In this document: piece after piece, positions 27,501-37,756 of the stretch
Layout: each line of letters starts with the position of its first letter
Position numbering within the stretch: the first letter of the stretch is position 1
Assembly: GCF_023343835.1 (NCBI RefSeq)
Contig: NC_064437.1
Location: 41,813,967 to 41,877,966 of the forward strand
Origin: Lagopus muta
Lineage: Eukaryota; Chordata; Aves; Galliformes; Phasianidae
Direction: 5' to 3'
DNA: 64,000 nucleotides
The notes under the pieces: generated by a model
Database searches by the model: none
What the model was told of the DNA's origin: nothing
The model's input: the letters and a program-made list of their open reading frames with translations, nothing else
Program-made: the position numbers and the translations under genes

Positions 27501-30500
27501 GCTCTGGACGGAAGTTGCCAAATCCACGTTTTGGTGTCAAACCACATGCTCTCCACTGAAATCAGTAGTCAGCAGCGCATCAGCATTCCATAAGAAAGGA
27601 AGGAAAAAATAAGTCAGCATTCCAGATTCAGCCCAGCTGCACAGCTCCAGTGGCAAGTCCTGCTGCCCAGCACAGGGATGAGCAAACCCAAGGGTCTCTC
27701 CTTTTCAAAAGCTCTCAACCCAGTGCCCCAGGCTGTCCATGCAGGCTGCTCCACTCTGAGCTTACTACAGAAGCAAAGCACGGGTGGGATGTCTGCAACC
27801 TGTGATGCAGCCTTACAGCTATTTCTGTACAGCAGCATTCTGTACAGCACAGGTGCTAATGAAGACATCACAGCTGAATGAGCAACACATGCGTGTTGCC
27901 CCATCTTTGTTTCTCAGTTCAGAAGACTGGTTAGCTATGCAATGCAATTTGTCAGATCCTTGACAAGCTGCATGCTCAGCATTTTCAAAGTGTTTCTTTG
28001 CCCCAAAGTATCTACTAAGATATGAGACCTCTGGTCTACCAATTACTCACAATACTGATGGTACCACTCAGACATACCCTGTGTCTTCATTACACTCAGC
28101 GATGTGCAAAGACATTGCTCCCTCTCTTAGAGAAAGCAGGCAGGGGAAATAGACAGCCTACATTTAGCCCCACTGGAAGATTTATTTTTAATTGCCAGAG
28201 CATTAAGACAAACCCAGGTATTAGATACAATACTCACTGCCCCATTAGGGCTTGCAGCATTCATCTGTACTGACACTAATGCACTCAGCAACCTAAGCAG
28301 TTTACATGCTGAATTTTTAGCTACATCGATTAGGAATCCTTAGGACTTGACTTCTAAAAGCCATTAGCCAGCTGAACTGTTCCAGGGATACAGCACTCAC
28401 ACCGTGACAAAAGGGGACAAATGAACTGCAACAATGCTCCTCTACCCCAGAACGTAGGAAAGAAGGAAGGGGAAAATTGCCAAAGCTTGCTGCAGCAGAT
28501 TTGGTAGTTTTGCTGGAACAGCACTTCCTCTGCTGCAGGTTTAAACCTAAGAGATAAAAAAGATAAAGGCAATATACTGGGAAACCTCACACTGCTGGTA
28601 AAGTGCCTTCCCTTTCTGACACCACAAAGTGCAAGCACTGAAAAGTTTACCTGCGCAAAGACTGGAAAAAAGGTTTATCAGCAGAATCTTCCCTGCTCCG
28701 GAGAGCACTTAAAGTGGAACAGAGAGCAAAAGCAGTTTTTAAAGGCAAGTTTATTTTAGGTAGTAGCATGAATCTTAGAATCACTGTGCGAGGAGGTACT
28801 GCTAAGATCAAACCACATCCTCAGTTTTCACCCCAGTCTATACATTCCCCAGCCATTTGTCTAAAAGCACAGCACTTGCTGCCCAGCCTAAAACAAACCA
28901 ACCATGTTGGCACGTGGCACCTGCACACGGTGCCCAGCGCTTGCAAGAAAAGCGGTGGCTGGGTGGCAGAAGTTGTCTCCTGCGGACCACAGACAGCCCA
29001 GCCAGGTAGCCAACACAGGAATCCCAAACCCTAACGCTGTGTTTGTTGTCTGTCTGTCCTTACTGACAGGGCTGATGAGCAAGGTGACGATGCACAACTC
29101 ATCACATCATAAATTATGGAGCAGGGAGGCTGCACTGCCTGGGTCAAACCTGACATGGAACACACACTGCTGTGGCAATGACAGCGTGAGCTGCTACACA
29201 ACTGGTTCTCCCAACACAGCCAGCTCGCTGAGGTTCCAATGAAAAACAAGCTGAAGAACAGCAGTTTGCTTATTTATCATCTGCCTAAGGAGGAGGAAGA
29301 CTGCAATTAGCTGTGCCTGCACAAGAGGCACGTCTGACCTGTACGATGACACGGGACCAGCTCTGCTGTGGTGCCATCGGTCTCACAGCCTGCTTCCTGC
29401 CACGGAGTTGGAGGGTTGAGCAATGCCCTGGCTCGCCGAGGGTGCACTGTTTTGGTTTGTGCTTCCAGCCCTCGTGAGCATGACAAATACCTTTACATAA
29501 GCGCTAGGCATGGAATATTTGTTAGTCAACTCCTAATTACAGCCCGAGTTGTGGCCTGCATACTGCCCATCCCCAGGGACGTGAGGCCATGCAGTGATAA
29601 TAGACAGGATCTCACCAAAATTAAGATTCACACGTCTTTAGACGCACAGGCTGAACTCTGAAAGAAAATCAAGGCCAGGTCATGCTTATTGCAGCGTCTT
29701 CTGTGCTGCATTTTTTCCCACCACTACAGTGCTAGAAGCTCTTTTCCTCCAGCATTTCTTTTGCTGTACACAGCATATGCAAAATGAAGGCAGGCGCACA
29801 AACCCACCAGCCCAGAAGTTCACAGGGAGTTCTCAGTGACGGGCTAATTATAGCACAAAAACAAACAGGCAGCAGCCTGGAGTGAGGCCGGCAGCACCCC
29901 GGGGCTCCACACAGAGGGGAACGTGAAGTTATCAACACAAGGATGGGAAAAGGCCGATCCCAGGCTCAAAAAACATGCAGTTCTACGACAGCCCAAAGGG
30001 CTTTCAAAATGAGGTTAGGTTTCAGATTTCACGTGGGGGCGAGGGAAAAACCACAAAGAGCAGTTATTGCACAAAGCCTAACAGATGCTCTCCTCAGCAA
30101 GCTAAGAAACCAAACTGCCTGAGAAGCAAGTACTCAGCCCGAAAAATACACAGTGCACCTCTCGTTCCCTTTGCTCACTACAACAAATGGATCTATAAAG
30201 CCTCTGCACACATCCAGGCACACTGCAGACAGCACAGCTCTCTGAGGGCCTGGATGCACTTACTGCATACCCTGTGTGAACCCATTACAGCTCTCCCTGG
30301 GGTTGTGGCTTCAGGCTCCTACAATGCTTTCTTCTTCTCCCAGCATCCAGGAGGACACGAGCAGCACTTGGCTCTGTGCTGGGACTCATCCGGACACATT
30401 TTGCTGCTTGGCACCCACTCAGATGCAGGTCACGCAGTGCTTTCTGCATGCCTTCTGGAGAACAAAATGGGCATTGATGTGAAACATTCTGCAAGCAGCT

Positions 30501-31241
30501 CGCAGAGGTACCACTGCAAGAAGGAAGGGGACAGCCTCTTTAGCAGGGTCTGTCGTGACAGGATGAGGGGAATCGGTTTCAAGCTGGAAGAGGGGAGGTT
30601 TAGACTGGATAGAAGGACAAAGCTTTTGTTTTTGTAAGAGCAGTGAAGCCCAGGTTGCTCAGCAAGGCGGTGCATGCCCCATCCCCAGAGACACCCAAGG
30701 CCAGGCTGGATGGGGCTGAGCACCTGTAGGCGTCCTGTTCATTGCAGGGGGTCGGACAGGATGGCCTTTGAGGGTCACTGGGAGCTACGACGGCAAAGGA
30801 AACAGCTCGCAGCACATCAAACACTTCCGAGAGACGGCGGCCCCGAATTTCTAGGAAACATCAATCTCTTCTGCGGAAAGGAAGCCGCCGCTGCCCCAGC
30901 ACGGCTCGCAGGGCGGAGAGCTGCGCTCAGGAGGCCAGAAGGGACGGGCAAAGCCGGGCAGAGAGCAGCCCCGGATGCACGAGGGGAGGGCGCACACAAC
31001 AGCCGCCGCCACGGGACGGCACGGAACGGCACCGGGCGGCCGCGGCGCCCGCAGCACGCTCCCGTCGCCCCGCAAGGCCTGCTGCCGGCCGCACGGCACC
31101 CGGAGCCGCGCCTAGAGAAGCCGGGCTGAGGGCCCCGTTGCCGGCCGGCCGAGCTCCGGAGGCCGCGTGCAGCCGCAAGCCGCTTTGTCCCTGCCCGTCC
31201 CGCGCCCTCCCGTCCGTCGCGCTGCCGCCACCGCTTACCAT
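6257..31241 (-). CDS. SGPL1: SGPL1, sphingosine-1-phosphate lyase 1 (complete)
   Basis: SGPL1 is the ER-membrane, PLP-dependent lyase that cleaves sphingosine-1-phosphate to hexadecenal and phosphoethanolamine, the exit step of sphingolipid catabolism. Coding exons on the minus strand: 31241-31239 (ATG only), 25428-25263, 23389-23322, 21473-21326, 19767-19688, 18207-18079, 11944-11856, 10754-10649, 10159-10061, 8744-8595, 8351-8113, 7726-7580, 6614-6494, 6397-6257. They sum to 1686 nt, or 561 aa (human 568), with every phase agreeing and all introns GT-AG. A luminal N terminus precedes one membrane segment at about residues 34-53. The PLP lysine is Lys346 in SADTHKYGYAPKG, the last codon of its exon. 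Glycine-rich TSGGTES and AGSRAGG cofactor-pocket motifs are present. The start is the least certain part: exon 1 ends exactly at ATG, and exon 2 begins GAT GCC in frame. Confidence 0.95.
7097..7143. repeat. A-rich simple repeat (CAAAA-like)
   Basis: An A-rich tract of A runs separated by single C residues lies in an SGPL1 intron. It is low-complexity sequence with no other feature. Confidence 0.8.
9542..9570. repeat. poly(A) run of 29
   Basis: An uninterrupted run of A lies in an SGPL1 intron about 190 bases left of a CR1 fragment. I found no target-site duplication or coding remnant beside it. Confidence 0.85.
9755..10023 (+). mobile_element. CR1 LINE, 3' fragment
   Basis: This is a 5'-truncated copy of the avian CR1 non-LTR retrotransposon. 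It carries the typical 3' landmarks GGAACAGGCTGCCCAGGGAG and TTGGACTCGATGATCT, then GGTCCCTTCCAACCCC and the short tandem tail ATTCTGTG repeated. It sits in the SGPL1 intron between exons 10159-10061 and 8744-8595, antisense to the gene, and stops about 38 bases before the 10159-10061 exon boundary. Confidence 0.95.
11945..18078 (-). other. SGPL1: large SGPL1 intron (6.1 kb)
   Basis: This intron separates exon 18207-18079 (ends CGA) from exon 11944-11856 (begins MTSGG). It holds a T15 tract near 13336 but I recognised no other repeat element, exon or RNA gene on either strand. Short open frames here have no splice or family support. Confidence 0.6.
26135..26613 (+). mobile_element. CR1 LINE, 3' fragment (longest in window)
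   Basis: This is about 480 bases of CR1 3' region. Landmarks are GGAGCAGGTCCAGAGAAGGG, CTGGAGCACCTCTCCTGTGA, GGAGGGATTCAAGACC and CAACCTAAGGCATTCTATGA. It is 5' truncated and diverged, and lies in SGPL1 intron 1 antisense to the gene. Confidence 0.95.
30515..30785 (+). mobile_element. CR1 LINE, 3' fragment
   Basis: A diverged CR1 tail: landmarks include GAAGAGGGGAGGTTTAGACT, TGCCCCATCCCCAGAGACAC and GGTCGGACAGGATGGCCTTT. The final octamer repeat is not clear. It abuts the left edge of the SGPL1 CpG island. Confidence 0.85.
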
Positions 31242-31360
31242 CGCCGCTGCTGCCGCCTCGGCCGCCGCCGCTGCTCTCCGCCCTGAGCCGGCCCCGCCCC
31301 GCCCTCAGCACAGCGCCCCCTGCAGGCCGCGCCCTGCCATTAAAGCCTGAGCGGCGCCGC
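30880..31360 (-). promoter_or_regulatory. SGPL1: SGPL1 CpG-island promoter and 5' UTR
   Basis: The block is strongly GC-rich with many CpG pairs, unlike the A/T-balanced flanks, and surrounds the proposed SGPL1 first exon (ATG at 31241-31239, donor GTAAGC). No TATA box is evident, which fits a housekeeping-type island promoter. Transcription should start somewhere between about 31250 and 31360 on the minus strand; the exact site cannot be read from sequence. The long open frames on both strands here are a by-product of the base composition. Confidence 0.8.
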
Positions 31361-31687
31361 GGCCCTCTTAAGTTCCAGAAAGCATCAGAGCCTGGAAAGC
31401 AACCCTTTTTTATTTTTTATTTTTTAAAGTATAGTAGTGTTTTACTTTGAAGGGTGTGATAGGAAGTCTTATTTGGGCTTGTTTTCTTTATTCCTTAAAG
31501 GCCAGATTAGGAACTGTTAGGATGCATCACCACAGGTGCCCAGATTTACACGCATTCTCACATCATGCCACAAAACAGGGCTGAACACAGGTAGAAAGGA
31601 GTATTCAATCTGGCTACAAACCCATGGGTGGGGAAGAAGAGGCACTGGGGAAGGGACAACAGTGGCATAAGGACAAAAGCCAAGTTG

Positions 31688-31800
31688 GGACCGTGGGCAG
31701 CCTGAGCTGGGGGGGGGCAACCAGCCCACGGCAGGGATTGAAGCTGGATGGGCTCCAGGGTCCCTTCCAACCCAAGCCATTCTATAGCTCTGTGAAATGC
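31688..31800 (+). mobile_element. CR1 LINE, short 3' fragment
   Basis: A CR1 terminus with GGCAACCAGCCCACGGCAGG, GGTCCCTTCCAACCCAAGCC and ATTCTATAGCTCTGTGA, in plus orientation just outside the SGPL1 CpG island. Confidence 0.9.
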
Positions 31801-34800
31801 ACAGAGGTTGGTCAGGAGCTTGGGGTGGGCTGGTGGCAACTGGTGAGCTGAGACTCTGCAGTAGTCCTTCAGTGTGAGAAAAGTGGGTCCAAAATAAAGC
31901 CCTGATGTATAGGTGTGATTGTGGGTGTTATGGAAATGAGAGGATGGAGCTATGGCACAAAAGGGAGCCTGGAGGGGATCTCCAAGGAGCTTTTTCCCCC
32001 CTCCATGTCCCTAATGCCCTTGTTATGGGGCAGTGTAATATATGGTCCTATCAACATGAAGAGCTGCTTTGAAAATAAGTAGGGTAAATGGGCTTGAAGG
32101 ACTCTTGCACGGAAAGAATAATGTGGGTTTACACAAAAAATGTTATGTCTGGTCTAACCTAAAATTATGCAGCTGATTTGCTTGATTTATAAGTAAAGCA
32201 GGTCCAGAAGGGTGGCTATGCTCTACACCAGCAAAATTCCTTTCCTGTAGTCTCAGCGGATGCAACCTTATACTGTTCACATATGGGCTCTGCTCCTCAA
32301 AATACCACAAAGTGTTCTGATTTGGCAGACAGCATTTGTTCTCATCTTATAGAAAATTCTGCCAGAATGGGTAGGATTAAGAATCACCACATTTCTTGTT
32401 TCCAGTTAGTCTAGGACACAGAAGATACTCCAAGTGCTGAAATATGAGTGCTTGGATATAACGTTCACATTATGCATTCTGTATGCACTAAGTAAGAAAC
32501 ACAAAACTTGGGCTTCATAGCAAACATACAGAAGTTTAAAGAATTTTCTTTTTCAGCATTTTCCCCCTAGTACTGAAGAAATGACTTCACTTGATGATTA
32601 CATCTCAAAATCAAATAGCAGACCAGACAATGATCAGCAGTTTTTTAAAACAGAAAAAATAAAAGTCCAGTGGATTTTTTTTTTCTCCCCCTTTTCTTGT
32701 CCTCTGCTTTTTAAACCTTCAATACCTGTACCATTGCCCTCCACTCCAGCTTCATTTTCTTCTTTCTAAAGGCTCTCGGTATTTAAGGGCAGGTGGCACA
32801 AAAGAACAGGCTGAAGCAAGTGGCAGTAGCACGAGCACTGTGTTCCTGGTGCATTTGTGTGCATGCAATGTCAGCATCAAGCCCAGCCTCAACTGCCTCA
32901 GGAAAGCCTCCAGACATACACAGAGAGGTGCCAAGAAAATTAAAGGTCACGTTGCTGCTAGGAGGCAGCCTTTGGCATTCTCAGATGCACTCGGGTACCA
33001 CAATGCTGTCCTTTCTTATCAAGCATGCTCTGTGTGCAGGAAGCTGAAAAGTTCCCCATCCAAACTAGGGAGATTTTTGGTTGCTTACAGATCTGCCTTG
33101 CTCCTGTCACCCATTTAAGTCAGCAATCAAGAACACAGTTCAACATCCTTTGTTCTGCCACAAGCAGCCATACCCAAGCTGCGTCCTTCATGGCCCAGTG
33201 GCAATTGGCTCACACTGCAGTGGGAAGCTTATGGGCTGTGATGCAAAGGAGATCTTAACTGCACAGCACAAACAAAATGTGCCAAGGTGCATCAGAGCAG
33301 AGGTTCTTATGCTTTGAGCTGGCTTCCAGCTGTCAGTGCTTGCACAAGCACTGCGGCAGTGTTTCACCACCCTGAGCACCAGGAGCCAGCCCATTTTGGA
33401 GCAGTGCCATGAGTTACCACATCCTGCTGCACTGCCTTCGGCCAGCTGTTCAAGCTGCACACTGTCATGCTAGAGGATAAATACTTTCTGGGGTGATGTT
33501 AGTGATTGATGCTCTTGGAAGTGGTAAAATAGACCATAAAAACAAACCTGACCAGCAAAATCAAAGAGAAAACAGCTCCCAGTGTGATGGCAACCATTCT
33601 ACCTTCGGATTGAATTAGATCAGTAAGTGTTAATATAATTGGACAAGACTTCTTAACACTCTGCCAGTAGAATAAGCTGAGTCCAGGCTAGAAGGCAGTG
33701 CAAGCTGTGGCCAGACAAGCCAACCACAACTGAGACAGCCTCTGATTCTTCCCAGGAGCAGCTGTTTGAGCTGGGAGAACACGATGCTTGCCAAGGCCAA
33801 GGTAGAGGCCAGAGGCACCTTTCCAAGCAGATTGAGATTGCTGCAACAAGAACTTTGTGCTCCTGGGCTCAAAACAGTGGTAACATCTCCCATTTTAAAC
33901 TGCAGTTCCCGCAGCGCAGCAATTAGTTTCCCATTGATTTCTCCAGGCATCACGAGGGCCTGGTTCCTATGACACAGCCGCATCTGCAGCCATTGGGTTT
34001 GCTGCACAGATGTGCTGTAGCGCTTCTGGTCCCCTTCCAAAGTCTAATCACAGCAAGTTGCTCTCAGCAGAGCTGATTTCGTTCATTTGCAAATGCTTTC
34101 ACACCTTTTGTCACACAATGTGTATTAGCCCAGGGTCATGGTTCAATTCCCAGCTCATGCACTTGAGAGATACATCACCCGGAGCGGGACTTAACACCAC
34201 AGCTTTTGGAAGGTGTAAGACATCATTTACACCCACCTCTCCCTTCCTAAAGAGCCCCTGAAGGAAGAGAGGTGTCCCTCCCTCTGCTGACCATAGGGGG
34301 AGCTGAATCTCCAGTATTGGCCTTTCATTAAAAAAAATACACATATATATATCCCAGCGTGCAGCCCAGAATCGGTATTGGCTCCATTCCCCTGCTCAGC
34401 ACTCAGACCTCACATGTGGAGGAAGAAAGCAACATGGATTAAATAATTAAGGCCCCTGGATACTGTTTCCCCATAAACGACAGATGATCACAGAGGAAAA
34501 ACACTTCCTTAAATATGATTGATTGCTCTTGTTGGAAGAACCAGGGAAAAGAAATCAGACAGGAATACTCTCCACCGCTCAGCTGAGGATTCAACAAACA
34601 CTATAGCTTCTGCATTTAAATGAATGATGAATCGCTTGTAAGAAGTGACATGTCAGTGAGCATGTTACTATTGATTAATCTCACACTGGAGAGTCTTTGT
34701 AGCCTACTGTTCTGTAAATCATCCACAGAGATCAGAGATTTCTGTCTAACAGGCTCCTAAACCATATCTTCCTCGTCAATCTTATCAACTGCTTGTTTAA

Positions 34801-35204
34801 TTGTAAAAATGTAAATAAAATGCAGTGGGAGTTGGCTCCATGCCTCACAAGTTACACATCAGTTCTAAAGGGAGAGGAAGAGGAGCTTCCCCAGCTGCAC
34901 TCAGGGCTTTTCAGGAACCACTACAACACAAGGCAAAGTCTGGCCCTCCCAGAGCCACATCCAACCTCAGAGCACAGCAGCAGGTTGGCAAGCACCATGA
35001 CACACATGTCAGAGCCTCCAGGATCTCCTTCTGCCTGAGGATCCAGCAGCAGCTGAAGAGCAAGTTGCCCTGGAACACAAAAACTGCAACAAAGTCACAC
35101 ATGGCTTTGTTCAGCACTCCCAGGACAGCCCATGTCTTTGTTCACTGTCATCACCACACCACAGCTATGCTCTCAGTGACATCAGGGATTGTGAGCAGCT
35201 GTTT

Positions 35205-35310
35205 TACTAAAGGATATGGATTAGTGGTGGGACTCAGTAGGTCTGGCTCGTGGCTGGAACGGGTGATCTTGGTGTTCTTCCCCGGCCAAAATGGTGCTAT
35301 GAAAGTCTAT
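35205..35310 (+). mobile_element. CR1 LINE, short diverged 3' fragment
   Basis: The segment matches the CR1 end in outline: a GGCTGGAACGGGTGATCTTG core, then TTCTTCCCCGGCCAAAATGG and GTGCTATGAAA. It is more diverged than the other copies. Confidence 0.7.
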
Positions 35311-37651
35311 ACCAGCACAAGCATCTCTGGTCACCCATGTTAATGGAGCATGCTCCCATAGCCAGCCAGCCAACTCCAGCCACACTGGTAAATAAAACAT
35401 CACACTTTCGACATTGGGATGCTCAGCAAAGTAATTGGATGCCCAACACAAAGGTTAATCTGGTAATTACATCCCAGCACGCAAACAAAGACATTGCTGA
35501 TGATACTGCACACGTTGAAAAATTGATGGCTAAATTGAAAAGCCTCATGTTGGTGCATGTTCATGTCCTCTGGCTACTCCTACCTCTGCAAGCCCAATAC
35601 AAGCATCTCCTCATCAGATCTCAGGACCCAAGGCTATGAACAACCCTCAGAGAAGCACACAAAGAATGGAAGATCTTCCAGCATCTCTCTGCCTTGTTGG
35701 CTTTTTAGCAAGCATAGTTTTTTACCTCAAGGACTTAGAAAAAGCATTATCATAGAAATAGAAGTTTTCTACAGTCAGACCCAGATGCCCAGCATAAAAC
35801 AACCTTGCAACAGAAAGCCACAGGTCATGTCTCACTGCAGGACCTGCAGTGTGGAGAAGCAGGAGAATAGATACTGGGAATGACCACAGCTTCCCGGGGG
35901 ACCCATTGCCCCAGGCAGCACAACCTACCTGCAGGGAGAAGCAGGGATGGCTGGAGTGATCTAGGGCAGGTCGGTCCTAAGGTGCTCACAAGAGGTTCAA
36001 TCAATGCTCCTCAGAGGCACAAAGCAGGTCTGGGTGCACCCCAGAGCAGCAGAGATGGGGAGACAGAGCAGCAACCAAGGCTACAGGGCAGGCTGAGAAA
36101 CCCAGCCCACCTGAATGCTAGGCTTACATGTGCTCTGGTGCCTAGGAGCTGGTGGGTGCCTCAGGGAGGCTGCTCAGGGCCCCAGAAGCCCATCAGGCTC
36201 TCAGCTTTGCCCTGGGACACACCTGTCCCTTCAGTCCTCCTGGGCAAATGGTTCCCATGGGTAGGGTCTTCCTAGGCAAATTGGTGACCACCAGGTCTCT
36301 TCATCTGGACCCCATATAGATGAGCATCAAATAGTGACCCCCTAGGGGATCTGCTCTCCAGGATGTTCAGGCCAAATAGAGCAGCAACAGGGCTTGGCCA
36401 TCCACATTTTCACCCATTGTACTGTGGGAGTCTGGGTGGGGAAGCCATGGGCCAACACAAACAGGAGTCAGGCTGCATGGCTCAGTGCTGGAATAACCCT
36501 AGGATTCCCATGTCCTCAGAGACCAGCTCTCCCATCCCAGGCCTGCCCACACATTCCCTCATTGTGCACAGACTCATCATCTCACATCCTTACGAGCCCT
36601 GTCCCAGCAACACAGCACTCAAAGCCTGTGCTCCCAGCAAAGGAAACACAGGGATCAGAGCCAAACCAAGAACTGGTTTGACACAACCATCTCTCACTCC
36701 TTGAGCTAGCAGACAGACTGTTCTCATGAGTTCCTTGTCCACAGCAAGAATTATCTGTGCCTCAGAATGGGACCCAGAACCTCTATAGGCTGTCCTTAGG
36801 AAGACTTTCTCTCCCCCTTCCCACCTGCATCTAGATGACCCCTAAAACTGGTAGTCCTAGGATGAGGAGAACTCGTGTCTTGCCAGTTCCCAGGGGTATT
36901 TCTGGTGAGAATCTGTGCCCTGCTGCCTTCCAGAGGTGCACGTGGCATGTGCAGAGCCATGCCAGCACCGTGCAATGGATGTACCTCAATGCAGTTGTTA
37001 TTCTACCTCCATTCTGCTTACATTTGGGCTCAGCCTTGGGCATGATGACTATCATGGCCAAAGTCCACCTGATGTCACATCTTGGCAGACATGTGGCTGG
37101 GGGCACAGCGACCTGGTTGTTGTGCCCATCACGCTGCACTACCCTGCCAACAGTACAGAGATCTGCAGGACCCACAGGTGTGCTCCCTGCTGGCCAGAAA
37201 GGTGGGGACAGCCAGGCTTGGGATCTTGTCTCAGTTCTGTCTTCACCACTGCCACAAAATAGTTTCCAGGCTGGTCTTCAGGGTCATAAGCTGCTGTACG
37301 GACAGATGGAGCAGAGGGAAGGATTCACTTCAAAGTCACACATCAAAGCTGGGAATTAGATTTTCTGCATACTGATAGAGTTAAATAAATGCTGTTAGAG
37401 GGAGATTAACATCATCACCATGCAGCATTGTCTGGGATAGGCAGCAGGTCCTATCAGCCTCCAGAGATGCCTCTCTTGCTCTGCTGGCTGCGGAAAGACC
37501 CTCAGAAGAACAAGCAGGACATCACACCAGCGGATGTTAACCAAGGGGCTTCCCTCCACCTAAAATACTTTTTGCAGCTTCCCCCACCCTGCTGCCGCCC
37601 TTTGGCAAAGCTCAGCTGATTTCCAAACCCTCTGCTGCTGGGGGTTGGTGC

Positions 37652-37672
37652 AGAGGTTTAATTATTTGCTTT
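37652..37672 (+). promoter_or_regulatory. candidate HNF1-like site upstream of the MTTP-like gene
   Basis: GGTTTAATTATTTGC lies about 90 bases before the start codon and resembles the palindromic HNF1 site (GTTAAT-N-ATTAAC), though not perfectly. The mammalian MTTP proximal promoter is known to use HNF1 and HNF4, so the position is suggestive. No clear TATA box was seen. Function is inference. Confidence 0.35.
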
Positions 37673-37756
37673 TCCTTGGGTGTGTGGCATGAGGACAAGG
37701 AGAGAAGGTCAGGTTCTGTCCTGTCTCCCTTGCTTCCCCATCTCCTGGAGCCCAGC

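Larger units (their letters stand above)
25429..31238 (-). other. SGPL1: SGPL1 intron 1 (5.8 kb)
   Basis: This is the intron between the ATG-bearing first exon and the first exon with further coding sequence. It contains two CR1 fragments, listed separately, and otherwise sequence with no recognised exon. I looked for an exon resembling the mammalian one that encodes the initial ten residues and did not find one with a donor in phase 0. Confidence 0.6.
31361..37650. other. intergenic region between divergent SGPL1 and the MTTP-like gene
   Basis: This 6.3 kb stretch separates the two divergent starts. It holds two CR1 fragments, listed separately, and a short AT/CA dinucleotide tract near 34328-34351. 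I found no gene I can support. The 36.9-37.2 kb part is open in several frames but shows no recognised family. Confidence 0.55.

Noticed and set aside
30817-31311. Long Arg/Ala/Gly-rich open frames on both strands
   Set aside because: They coincide with the CpG island and reflect its composition; they overlap the SGPL1 first exon and promoter.
36900-37200. Protein-like Cys-rich frame (CGWGHSDLVVVPITLHYP with an NST site) with plausible splice ends
   Set aside because: Several other frames are also open here, I know no family with this pattern, and no neighbouring exons or polyadenylation signal fit. It may deserve an RNA-seq look but cannot be called.
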